Positions 1 to 11,287 of a stretch of DNA of 64,000 bases are shown piece by piece (within the stretch, counting starts at the first letter, position 1; every line of letters starts with the position of its first letter). The notes under the pieces are model-generated. The model did not search any database. It had not been told where the DNA came from and was given only the letters and a program-made list of their open reading frames with translations. Origin of the DNA: Zeugodacus cucurbitae (lineage: Eukaryota > Arthropoda > Insecta > Diptera > Tephritidae); the NCBI RefSeq assembly GCF_028554725.1, contig NC_071668.1, positions 3,472,001-3,536,000 of the forward strand, given 5' to 3'. Both the position numbers and the translations under genes were made by a program.

Positions 1-734
1 TCTATAGATGAATCTCTTCGCAAAATAATATCAATTATTGCAGAAAAGAAGAAGAAAGTTCGAGAGAGCTAAAATTTTATGAATTCTTCGATCATTTTGA
101 CTTTATAGTGTTTTATTAAGACAGTGAAATCTTATATAATAGGTCTCCTATATAATATTTGGAAAAGTTTATTAAAAACGCTTAACGGCTCTAGGAAAGG
201 TGGACAAATTTCTGGGTTTCTTAATTTTTTTATGTCCAGATTAAGATGTAGAAAATAGGCGAAGAAGCTGGACCGAACACGAGCATAATTACCAAGTAAG
301 TGTCAGTAACTTGAGAGGCAATGCTATTGGACACTCAATAGCAACATTTATGGAATATGCCGTTGAGAATCACTAATTGATGTCAAGTCAACTTTCACAC
401 TTTTTTCTACACAGTACAACTTTTGCCAGACTGAGGCTGGAAAATATCATTATAACTAGTATACAATTTTAACAAACTACTAAATTTATAACAGACACAA
501 ATCTGAGATGATTTGATCATAGAATATAATAATAAAGCTGTGAATGTATGGATGGATTTCCAGGGAAATTATGCCCAAATATGTAGAAATTGATCGAAAG
601 ACGTCTTCATTTATGTAAAAGAGATTTTGATTCTAGTAAAAGGGCTTTGAAGACGTTTGAGGATTTATTGTAGGAGGAGTTTAGGAGCTAGCGTCATCAC
701 ATAGGACTGACGATTTTAGCTGTATAAGTGAGAT
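1..734. other. Left-edge non-coding sequence
   Basis: AT-rich sequence without a convincing open frame. The last part may belong to the retrotransposon fragment that follows, but I could not extend the protein match leftwards. Confidence 0.4.
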
Positions 735-1238
735 CCAAAAACTAAACTCTACAAGTCCCTCACCATTCCCGTCCTACTTTATGGTACAGAAGCGTGGACG
801 GTGTCAACATCCGATGAGACGGCACTAGGAGTTTTCGAAAGGAAGGTTTTGCGGAAGATTTATGGTCCCTTAAACATTGGCAACGGCGAATACCGCAGAA
901 GATGAAATAATGAGCTGTATGTGTTGTTCGACGACATAGACATAGTCCATCGAATAAAAAGACAGTGACTACGCTGGCTGGGTCATGTTGTTCGAATGGA
1001 CGAAAGTGCCGCAGCTCTGAAAGTTTTCGATGCAGTACCCGCAGGTGGAAGCCGAGGAAGAGGGAGACCTCCACTCCAATGGAAGGACCAGGTAGAGGGG
1101 GACCTGTTTTCACTTAGTATTACCAATTGGCGCCAAACTGCCAAAAGGAGCGATACGTGGCGCGCTGTAAGCAGTGTCTACGCCAGTCAAGAAGAAGAAG
1201 TGAGATCGATTGGACCAAAAGCGATAGACCTAAACTGA
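735..1238 (+). pseudogene. Non-LTR retrotransposon C-terminal fragment (decayed)
   Basis: The plus strand can be read as the end of an insect LINE reverse transcriptase: LLYGTEAWT, then FERKVLRKIYGP, RLRWLGHVVRMD-like residues and a basic GRGRPPLQWKD segment. This order is typical of the region after the RT core in insect endonuclease/reverse-transcriptase elements (RTE-like, though I cannot fix the clade). The frame is broken by TGA at two places where Arg is expected (around 906 and 966), which fits CGA to TGA decay. Only the last 80 codons (996-1238) stay open. No endonuclease or RT catalytic motifs lie upstream, so this is a 5'-truncated dead copy. Confidence 0.75.
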
Positions 1239-3454
1239 GCTAAGTCAACTTAAGGACCGATTTTGATCAATTTTGCATCAGCTTAAGAACATAATTCTTA
1301 CGTATTTTTTTGGTTATTTACTTATTATATCTATATTAGGTCTCAATTGGACAGATTTAAATCATATATTTCGGTATGTGTAAGTTAGGTAGGGAAGATA
1401 TTTAATGATATGAGACCCTTAGCTCTTCCAGTAGATCTTCCAATAGATAAAAGTTATGTGTAATTGGAGAGACGTCGATCAATATATTCATTTAATTGGA
1501 CTAGGAGAGGATATGATTTCCAACCTTAATCAACCCACTTTAGGTGGGAAAACTAATATACTCTTTAGTAATGTGCTACGAGGGTCCAAATATAAAAAAA
1601 AAAACTGTTTTAATCGAAATTATACAATAATCATGTAAGAATTTTTCAGCGAAATAGTTTTTTTTGAACCGATTTTCTGCGTTATGTAGCTTGTGTGTGA
1701 CCGTGGATATTGTATTTAGTCGCTTAAAATTCGATTAAAAACCTTTATTTGCACTGTGCTGCATATGTCGCTCAGATATGGTAAACAAATAAGCGTTATG
1801 TCATATAATTGCTTACAAACAAATTTTTGCTTACAAACAAAAAAATTTCGCTTATTTAAATAACAAAAAACATATATGGCATTTATTAAATCAAAATATT
1901 TTTATTATATGTATAGCGCCTTTTTAAGCCTTTTTTAATGCGCAAGAGCTTTGCAGCTTTATGACTTTTTTACTACACCAGCGCAATGCAATTATAAATA
2001 TCCAGGTATTTGCATTAAAATTCTATTTGTATTGTCATGGATGCCATTCGTATTTTATAATATCTTCATATTTGTTTTGGCTTTAATTCTAAAATTCCTT
2101 TCTATTTAATTTTCATTTCATTTCATTTTTTTTTGCAAACTAGCTGTTTGCCATTATTTCATTTCAATTTCGCTTAACGAATTTATTTCCGACACGCAAG
2201 AAAAACTTGTCGCACACACACACAAACACACACACGGGAGTGCGAGATAGACGCGCGTTAAATGCATAAAACGGGTCAATTGAGTTTAAATTAGTCGCGA
2301 TTTTTCGTGATTTACGTCGTAGTCAGCGCCATCTCGCAGACATTGCTCATATGACGTCGCGGCTCATTGCGACAAACACTCGAGTGCACTTAACCCACTA
2401 AAAGCTGATACACAACTGCACACTAACCTAAAACAAAAAATGCAGGATTTTATTTCCTTTATTTTTATTTGACACACCGTTAGCTAGTAAGCGTATCACC
2501 GTTATTTGCGTACTGTTTACGTTGATCGGAGAACTGCGACTGACTGTGCGCGCTCGAAGCGACGATCCATATAGTACAACTAAGTTGAGCTGAGCTGAGC
2601 TGAGCTAAGCGGAAGCTTCATAGTTAGTACACACAGCTAGTATATAGTCTACCGAGGGATCATACGCAAACATCATAATGAAGATCAGCGCATTGTTACA
2701 ATGCGCATTTCACTGTCTGCTGCGCTCTGGATGAGCTTTGCGTTGGCGTGCGACTGCGAGAGCTCTAAACCAATTGCAAGTGCGCGAGAGAGTAGTAAGA
2801 GAGATATTGTTGTAATGTACCGCGTAAAGGGACTGCGTTTAATCAGTTGCGGCAATTCTTGAAAGCGTTAATTCTATGTCAGCACCGACGGCATTATTAA
2901 TTGGTGGCATAAGGTCACGCACAATGTGACGCTTCAGTCTTGCTATGAAAAGCTAGTCGAAAAAAATTAAAGAATTGCTTGTCACATTTTGGGAGACTGC
3001 AGTGGCGGTACGCGTCTCTTGAGTACGCACTTGAAATGTTACGCTTGGATGATATCAAAAGGGTTTTGTTCCTGAGCCTTTCTGGCATAATTTTGTTTTT
3101 GGAATCACATTAAAAAATTCCATTTTATGAAACTGAAATCAAAATACTCTATTCAAAGTGATAAAAGGATTATCGCTTTTAAAAAAAATTAAACCAAGAT
3201 TTTCCAGAAATCCGAAATAGACAAAAATTTATCGTTCAGGAATTCCATAATCAAATAACAGAAGAATGTTTGTAATAAAAATAATAATAGCGAATGCAAA
3301 AACAAATAGAAACATTAAGACACTGAAAATTATGGTTTAATTATAATTGAGTTCGCTGTGACTGCCATAATTTAATTAAGGAAAATTGTCTAACCGCAGC
3401 GCTCACGAGGCGGCCCTGTGAGAAAGAGTTGTGTCAAAATAAGTAATGTGAATA
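1239..3454. other. Intergenic region with a GC-richer, promoter-like block
   Basis: AT-rich to about 2150, then a clearly more GC-rich block (2160-2870) with a CA microsatellite (2213-2236) and a short GAGCT tandem (2583-2607). The block holds a TATATAG near 2641 and a short open frame at 2701-2862, described separately. It could be the promoter or 5' exon of a gene outside the window. No larger coding region is visible on either strand. Confidence 0.4.
2701..2862 (+). CDS. Candidate small secreted peptide (53 aa), unproven
   Basis: An ATG-started frame of 53 codons, too short for most gene finders. The N-terminus resembles a signal peptide: MRIS followed by a hydrophobic run (LSAALWMSFALA) and a polar CDCESS segment. 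It contains three cysteines. A TATATAG lies about 55 bases upstream of the ATG, in the only GC-richer block of this intergenic region. I do not recognise the peptide. Short frames with a hydrophobic start arise by chance, a competing ATG (2678) lies just upstream in another frame, and there is no homology evidence, so confidence is low. Confidence 0.18.
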   Translation: MRISLSAALWMSFALACDCESSKPIASARESSKRDIVVMYRVKGLRLISCGNS

Positions 3455-4365
3455 TTGGGTTGTCAAATATCTCCCTTTCGGCTTTTTGACTTTTGAATTT
3501 AGCGGTCAGAGCTCGTATCTGGCAATAATATATGTCTTTGAAAGGTATAACCTACAAAACGATGCTACGCATGATTAGTTTGGATTTTGGAGTTCACTAA
3601 TGCCGAAAATCGCGCTTTTTTTAGTTTTCCTTCGTTAAAGGCAAATACGCTAGAGAAACATTCGGTGAGATTAATGTTGTTTTGGAGGATGGTACTCTAT
3701 CACCTCGAACTGCAGAGGAATGGTTTCGACAATTCAGAGCGGGTGAAAACGACACCATGGATAGACCAGCCGGCGAAGACCTGTGACAACGAGATTTGTA
3801 CCTTTCAAATCTTGGAGTTAGACCGGCATGTGGCATCTCACGACATCACCCAGGAGATGGGAATTAGTTATCAAATCATTTTAAACCAACTGCAGAAGGC
3901 TGTATACAAAAAAAACTTGATGTTTGGGTGTCGCATGATTTGACGCAAACAAAACCTCTGGACCGAATCAACGCCTGCGATATGCTGCTGAAACCGAACG
4001 AACTCAACTCATTTTTGAAGCGGTTGGTGACTGTCGACGAAAAATGGATCACATACGAGAATATCAAGCGAAAACGGTCGTGGTCGAAGAACGGTGAATC
4101 GTCCCAAACAGTGGCCAAGCCGGGATTGACGGCCAGGAAGGTTTTGCTGTGTGTTTGGTGGGATTGCAAGGGAATCATCAAATATGAGCTGCTTTCATGT
4201 GGCTAGACGCTTAATTCTACCATCTACTGCGAACAATTGGATCGCTTGAAGCAGGCGACAGGAAGGGTGTAGTGTTCCACCAGAACAATGACAGACCACA
4301 CACTTCGTTGATGACTTGTCAGAAGCTACGGGAGCTCAGATGGGAGGTTTTATCGCATCCACCAT
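3455..4365 (+). mobile_element. mariner element, copy 1, 3'-truncated and inactivated
   Basis: It begins after a TA with the inverted-repeat-like TTGGGTTGTCAAATATCTCC, also seen in degenerate form at the ends of the copy at 62.45-63.46 kb. Plus-strand frames encode mariner transposase pieces: N-terminal residues near 3587, HVASHDITQEMGIS in the helix-turn-helix region, VTVDEKW with the first catalytic Asp, and VWWDCKGI. Frameshifts split it into at least three frames. In the second catalytic motif the sequence reads HQNNDRPH instead of the family HQDNARPH, so a catalytic Asp is lost. Similarity stops near 4365, just after the LSHPP segment; no 3' inverted repeat was found. Confidence 0.85.
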
Positions 4366-5171
4366 GTATACAAATATTCATCATTTATACATTATCAGCT
4401 CTCGGTTGCATAGAATTTTACTCTCCCAAGTGCTAATGATTTCAAAAATATTATTATTTATCAATTACTTCAATAAAGAAATAGTTTTATACGCGAGTTT
4501 TTTTTCGAAGAAATTGTCATGGCTGTCACGAACGTGTATAATTTCCTACAGGGCAGCATAATGCTATTTACTATGGAATTCTCAAGTGCTAAATTTAGAT
4601 ACTCAAGAAAACCAAGTAGTAATGAGTGGTATGCGCTTATTTCTCTCGGCTGTACATAGTTCCTTGGTCAACAGCAAACAAATTGACTTCCCTGTATGTA
4701 TGTAGATATATAATTGATAGCGGGCGTTGTCAATTTGCTGTCTGAATCACTTGCAGTACGACACTTTCTTCATTAAATGTAATGTTTACATGAAATAAAT
4801 TATTATTGTCGTCTGCTATGAGAAGATTGAAAATGACTGTTATGTTAATTTGTAAACAAATTGCAAATTTTATTTTTAATTTTAATGACAGAATTTTTGT
4901 TGCTTGGTGTCGAGCGATAAGATTTGCTCAAAAAGCTTATCGATAAGGTTCAATGGCTGACGACATTTATATATTTTGTCTTAAATATGGTGCAATATAC
5001 TGTTTAAAGCAACAAATTATCATAGGTTGAATGTGACGTTATTAGAAGGAACTGGGGTATATGAAGTATATTGCCCGCAACTAAAATTATTAAGTATCGC
5101 TTAGAAGAAGAAGAGTCCTCCTTTGCAGATAAAAATCATTTATTTCAAAATTAACTATCATCAAGACTCGC
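4366..5171. other. Spacer between the mariner copy and the Gr cluster
   Basis: AT-rich, no supported gene. The 3' flank of the first Gr gene, with its poly(A) signal at 5139-5144, occupies the right end. Confidence 0.5.
5139..5144 (-). promoter_or_regulatory. Poly(A) signal AATAAA of Gr-1
   Basis: TTTATT on the plus strand reads AATAAA on the minus strand, about 28 bases after the TAA stop of Gr-1. Position and orientation fit a polyadenylation signal. Confidence 0.5.
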
Positions 5172-6681
5172 TTATTTTCCCGATTTTGAACTCTCCAATT
5201 GCTTGAATTGTCTCAAGATAGCAAGATACGTTGTAACCGCGCAAGATAACTGTCAGAAATTATAAAAAATAATATATATATTTAGTCTTTTTACTGCTTT
5301 ATTAGTCGTTCTCACCTTAAAAAGCGTTGAGTTGTCAATTGTGAACAGTTTGCAAGCGGTAAATTGTATATCCAACTTAAGATTTGTGGTTAAAAATGTA
5401 TCTGTCTGAAAAAATGGACAAAAATCTTGAAACTCTTTAAAAAGAGTAATATAGAGATCAAGTACTCACAACTTTCCGGCACTTCTCATTGCGTCCATAA
5501 ATATTGGATAATATTGCTGACATTTGGTGAGCCTGTAAATATTATATAAAGAGTAATCTTGGTGAACCACTACCAAGTAAATAAATCTTCAAAACACTTA
5601 CTTCCCTCGTCAGCGTGCTGCAACAGCGTGAGATCAGCGCTACAAGACTTATGTGCAAATACAGCGAGGCAACGTGCCACACAGTGAACATGTCGCTGAT
5701 CTTTCCTTTAGCAATCGCCGCCATGAAATATATAGCCGCTGAGACCACATAGAATATATACACGAAATAAATCATCAAAGCGGGACCAACAAACTCATTG
5801 AGCTCTTTGAAGATCTTCAGCAGTTCGTAGTGCGTGCGATATATGAAGGAACTGGCGCTGATGAAGGGATTTTCGGCATGTGCCCCGCGCTGACGCTCCT
5901 CTGGCAGAATCACATAGAAAACTGTTGGATTCAACTGTCTGTCACGGCACTGGCGTTGCTCTGCTTCTGCAAGTGTAAAGGACTTTGCGTACACGTTGAG
6001 ATATCGAAAGCGCATGGTCAGCAAGTGGCAGAGCACCGCAATGAAAATTATGAAGCAATTACTGATGATATTCTCTATGAGGTAAAACAAGAGTAGCAGC
6101 ACACTCGAAGTGGAAACATTTTCACTCCAATCGAAGGGCTGAAATGTCAGCACTATAAAAATGCACAACAACATTAAATAGCGACGATAAAATGCGCAAT
6201 CGTTACTTAAGCGCGCCTTGACACTCGTAAGCGTTTGTAGTTGCTGATCGATACGCAACAATCTATTGACGAGCTGCAGAAAGTCGTGCGACTGCCAGGC
6301 GCAAACCAAAGTGATGGTGATGAAGCAAAGAATGCTTAGCAAAATGTGCAAAGCCATATTGATGTTGTCCACGCTGCCGAACATGAAGTACGAGGTGTGT
6401 GAGATGGGTGAAAAGAGTAGGTAGGTATTGGCGATGGCCAGTAGGAGGTACAGTGCACGCAGGCTGTTTGTGTAGAGAGCTGTGATAAGACGCCTGCTAG
6501 GAGTTGGTTCGATTTCAAAATCATTGATTATCGCGTAAAATGGCAACAAACCGATAATGGTTAGTGTATAGGCAATCCACTTGATATCCACGAAGGTGCT
6601 ATAGGCCGTTGTGAGCCTTTGCTGTGGACTTCCGCAATGCTTTCCGATCTTTATAGATGAGTGTTGCCTCGCTCCAGACAT
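5172..6681 (-). CDS. Gustatory receptor Gr-1 (four exons)
   Basis: Seven-transmembrane insect chemoreceptor, a ligand-gated channel subunit in taste neuron membranes by family knowledge. Exons: 6681-5602, 5532-5470, 5405-5316 and 5249-5172, all phase 0; donors GAA|gtaagt, GTT|gtgagt and AAG|gtgaga. The product is about 436 aa, normal for the family. Exon 1 carries most of the hydrophobic helices. The last exon contains TYLAILRQF, a clear TYhhhhhQF signature. I chose the ATG at 6681 because the open frame upstream to 6750 has no ATG. Exons 2 and 3 are more diverged than in the other Gr genes here (ACKLF where the others have AYGFF or AYDFF). The intron-exon layout matches the other four complete genes, so the cluster arose by duplication. 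Gr39a/Gr23a-like structure; orthology is not fixed. Confidence 0.9.
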
Positions 6682-7793
6682 AACTGCTGTCACTATGAAT
6701 ATGGTATCTAAAGTATCTGAAGTGCTTGCTTGTCTTTTGGTGACTAACAATTAATTGCTGAAATAAGTTTTCGGGACTTTTCTTTCGGTGCCACAAACAG
6801 TTAGAGGAAAACATATTCATGACAGTTCTATTTATTCTAAGTTATTGATATAAGTGTCATATAAAGATATAAACATAGATAGCGCGTGCACGCCTAAAAG
6901 TATGTTTACCAATCAAATATCAATTTGTCATGTATCTAATTGCTTTCTCGAGGAATACGCTACAGAATACAAACAAAACTAAAGAAATAACACTTGGACG
7001 ACACTATTATTAGACGGAATATGCGATTGTTGAGCTGGATCTGAATTAAGCTTCATGAATAAGTTTGGATCCTTTCATTATCTATCGAGAAACGAAGTTT
7101 TGGACATTGGTCGGAATACTTATCGAACCCTGCCTTGGAGATGGTAACTATATAATGGTGAAAACGCATAAAATACTAGGAGGGTCGCGTTTATTATTTT
7201 AAGCTTTAAAGTATTATATACTATATTTTATGAGTCCCTCTTCCAGCTAGCCTTCTAGACTTCCAGCCGACAGAGTTCCAGGTTGAATATAGTCAGTTGT
7301 GTTGTTGAACGTACTAAAGAATTCCTTGCTAATTCCGACGGACATCATCGGTGGACCGCAGTGGATCTTAAGTACAAATTTAGATGTCTCGAATAAAATT
7401 AGATTATTGTCACACCCATTAAATGTGTTTATACATAGACCTCTATTACGTAATCACATAGCTCATAAACTATTTTCGTTTCAACAAGAGTAATTGAATA
7501 ATAAAGTCCTGAAACATTAAGAAATCGGCTGAAATAGTACCTTGTAAATTTTATTTATCAGATAGGTGGCAACTCTGTTTCTAAAAGTATGCGACTTTTG
7601 TTGATTATATTCTCTAGCTGACATATAAAGTGTAAATTGAGAACCACTTCGGTTGCAGTAGATATTTTATTATTTTAGTAGGAAAAAGTACACAAGAACC
7701 CATTGCTTTAAAGGGCACCAAGCAGAGCACATTTCGCCTAAACCTGGTGGTACTAGGTCCTCCTCTTTTATTTAAATTAAAATGCTTCACGAT
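6682..7793. other. Intergenic spacer between Gr-1 and Gr-2
   Basis: No supported gene. It holds the 5' flank of Gr-1 and the 3' flank of Gr-2. A plus-strand frame at 7299-7493 has no recognisable content. Confidence 0.5.
7767..7772 (-). promoter_or_regulatory. Poly(A) signal AATAAA of Gr-2
   Basis: TTTATT on the plus strand, about 22 bases past the Gr-2 stop on the minus strand. Confidence 0.45.
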
Positions 7794-9241
7794 TTAAAAA
7801 GCTTTTTTATAAACTTCATCCGCTGGGGCTTCAGCTCTCGCATCCTTCAGCTGTCTGAATTGTATTAGAATAACCAGATATGCCGTGATAGCTGAGACGA
7901 TCTAAAAGACGAACATGATTATTGAAGTTATTAAAAAAAGTGAGTTATACCTTGAAAAGCGTGGACTTGTCGATGACAAAGAAGCCATAAGCGGTGAACT
8001 GCACATCCTGTTTAATGCTTTTTGTAAGAAATTTATCGATCTGCGGTAGTAAAAATAGTTATTATAAAATTGAAATTTGTGAAAAGATAAACTGAGATTA
8101 CAGTACCAGTCTCTGCTGCGCCGTGTCTCGGCCGTAGACGCGCGCCACAGCGTTCGATGTCGCATTAGCCTAGAAGTACAGATATTTAAATTATAATTCA
8201 CACTTTTGATAAAGGTCCTTCAAGCACCTCCTTCGTTGCCGCGTCACTCTGACGCATCAGCAATGCCGCGATCGGGGCATGGATGAAAAGAAAGACGAAG
8301 CACCAAACTATTGCCCTCAAATTCATATCATCTAGTTTTGCCGCCAGGTAGAATTGATACACGGACAGCGTGCTGGTGTAGAAGAAGTAGGCGATGAAAG
8401 CCAGCAGTGCAGTGTGCACGAATTCATTAAGCTTTTTGAAGGTCGCCAGCAGATTGTTATGCGTGCGGTAGAAGAACAACATGTCGGCTGAGAAGGACGC
8501 CAAAGCGGACTCGACATTATCCGCAGTGGTATTATGCTTCAACACCGTATATGTTTTGATGAAATCATTCAAATACCTAAAGCGCACCGCCAACAAATGC
8601 AACATGGTCGCCACGAAGATCACATAACTGTTAATTATAGCGTGCAGCTGATGATAGAGAAAGTACATAGCCACACAGTAGAGACTCGACGCGCAATCTT
8701 GCACACTCAGCCATTTCACGACACACACGGTGACGGTGTGTACGAACAGTAGCCACGTGTAGCGGTCGTGTGGCGCGCAACTATTTTCCAAGGGCGCCGG
8801 TGCGTGTGGATGCTGTTGCAGCTCTTTGTCCACGGCGAGCAGCTGATTAATGATAATTATGAAATTCTGCGACTTTCGTGCACTCTTCCACAAGACAAAG
8901 GCGCTGCTGATGATGCCGAGCAGAATCTGTATCGCTATGGTCACGTTATCCATTTCGCCGTAGGTGAAAATTACGCCACTGGCAAAGGGCGAGTACACAA
9001 TGTAGATGTACAGTAAGATGGCAATGAGGTCGAGGAGCCGCATGAGACTGGTGTAAAGCGTTGCGTAGCTGCGCCCTTTCGGCAGCGCAATTTTATACGC
9101 GTGTACAACTTTGAAAATCGGCAAGATACCCAACACTTTTAGCACCCACAGTATGCACTTCATATCCTTAACCAGCGTGTATGCTGTGGCGCGTTTATTT
9201 TGCTGCCGTACGCGCAATCTTATAGCTTCCGCTGACGACAT
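7794..9241 (-). CDS. Gustatory receptor Gr-2 (four exons)
   Basis: Seven-helix insect taste receptor. Exons: 9241-8228, 8169-8107, 8040-7951, 7901-7794, all phase 0. Exon 1 ends ATKE at the donor GAG|gtgctt; exon 2 begins with Ala-Asn and contains ARVYGRD; exon 3 has KQDVQFTAYGFF and STLFK. About 424 aa from the ATG at 9241, which has a good context (CAAAATGTC); an in-frame ATG at 9355 would add 38 residues and lies directly after a stop codon, so it is possible. The C-terminal signature reads AYLVILIQF, with Ala in place of the usual Thr. The last exon is longer than in its relatives, with an acidic-basic tail ending KKAF. Confidence 0.9.
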
Positions 9242-11287
9242 TTTGACTGCATTGAGACGGTCGAACGACTTTCGTGTGCGATTTGCAACTAAGAGCGCTT
9301 TCCGTTTGTAATTATAGTAGTACATACTTATACATATATGGATCACTTTAATCATTCAAGTGAAAGGTTCAGCATGCGTGAGTGTTAACTAATATTTGGT
9401 GTTGTCAATAATATTGAGTTCGTGTGCTTTGCTGTCATTAAAGTTGTCATTCAGTTAAGTAAATTTACTAATGATATTCAACCTGTTGGATTTGTAGATT
9501 ACTGATGGCCAAGCAAATGTGTGGCATACAGGGTGCATCATCTTTCATGTGGTTATGAAAATATTTGATTTCTTTGAATTATTATTAGTATGTAGTGACA
9601 GTCAAGTGGTCACTGTCACTGTCATGAGTCACAGTATAATAAACTGTAATCCTATTATTATTCGAGCGTCTCTGAAGATAATTGCTATGATTTCAGGAAT
9701 GTTAGCATTGAGCCCGTCAATTGTTCGAGCATTGCTGTATTGCTGTCATATAATTTGATTTTCAAAAATCCACTCAAGAATGCGTCAAGAGATGTCGACA
9801 TTAGTGATCTGAGTGAACAGCTAGAGTCGCATATTTTTGACATTAAAAGTCAACTAGTTCTCTGACCCTATTCTAGGCGGCATGGACGGCACAAAACTCT
9901 TTGTGTACATAGAAATAGTAAAGACTTTTTAAGACGAGAGAGAGTCTCTCTCCTCCTACTCTCGATTACAACATTGACCAGATCATTCAAGAGACTTCGT
10001 CTTTTAAATGTTTACACATCGACAGAGAAATGTGACACCCTATATGTATAGAATTAATACCGCATTTATTTTATGTTTAGACGTTCTTTTGATACACGGG
10101 CGCTGATAAGAACGTACGTAAGATGGTACAGAAATATAGGGAAGAACAATACTTTCGAAAATTGCTTGGGAACATCAATATGTCGAAACTATTAACGGTT
10201 ATTCGTTTACTTGCTTTAATTTATTCTAAGAATAAGAGAAGTGCTGGAATAAGGGAGACGAATTAGAATAGCTGGCAAATACTCTCATATTAAAATAGAA
10301 AAAAAAGAGGCTTCAAGTGAGGATAATTGGCTCTTTTATTGAAATTATGAATTGTTACAGTTAATTTTGATTTGAAACTGAAGACAAATTATTCGATTTG
10401 TGTGTCAACGGGTAATTCCGAGTAAAGCCGACCCTGTAATTGTATACTGATATTGATAATACTTCTTTGATTTTACGGCTCTCCAGATAAGACATTGTAA
10501 TACAATTTGTTTTACTAATTGTAGTGATTTTGGTGGGCCCATTGATTTCATTGTTTAGATAAGTATAGTTATTACATGGTTAATGAACCAGATATTATAC
10601 ACATTATGTACCTTGATATACATCCCTTAATGAACACCACTCATCGTTTCTATTGTAGCTATATTCTGCTACATATGTACATATGAATATGTACTGAGCA
10701 TGCAACTTGGCTTTTAGATGATTATCTCAAGCAATTACTGTAATTGACAAATTATGGCACACGTATGTATGAATATACCCTAGAAGTAAACTGGTGTTGG
10801 ACTGGTGTTCAAACCTACAGAAATTTCATGTAGTAAATTATTTATTACTTCGTAATTGTTCGGAATTATGGTAACATCATTCTTCAGTGGTTCAAAGGAT
10901 TTACCAATGCTTTTGGTTCGACAGATATTCATATCTTTGTCTTTCATATAATCATCCTAAAAGCTCCATATGTTCGAATCGAGGAACGCGCCTTAGTATG
11001 CTAAAACCAAAGAAAAATTCTAGCAGTGTAACAAAGAAGCAAAATAAAAGGAAGACAGTTAGGCAGAGCACTGTTCGGCGCTGAAGCGGAAACTTACGCT
11101 TTCATATATCTGGGTGTGTTTTAAGTCAAACAATCTATTTGTGATTTTAGTGAAGTTTCACTTTTTATAACAATATTTAGCGATGCATAATAAAAAAAAT
11201 TGTGCTTTGATAGAAAAGGATAAAGAACGACACAGTATACTTGATATTGGTTAATAAGCAAAAACTTATTTTTTGCAGTGTACAATT
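9242..11287. other. Intergenic spacer between Gr-2 and Gr-3
   Basis: About 2 kb with no supported gene. A local inverted repeat (AGTGACAGT and its complement) lies near 9595-9625. A possible non-autonomous transposon (9525-10050) is discussed in the findings. From about 10970 the sequence resembles 13080 onward and belongs to the left copy of the tandem duplication. Confidence 0.45.
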
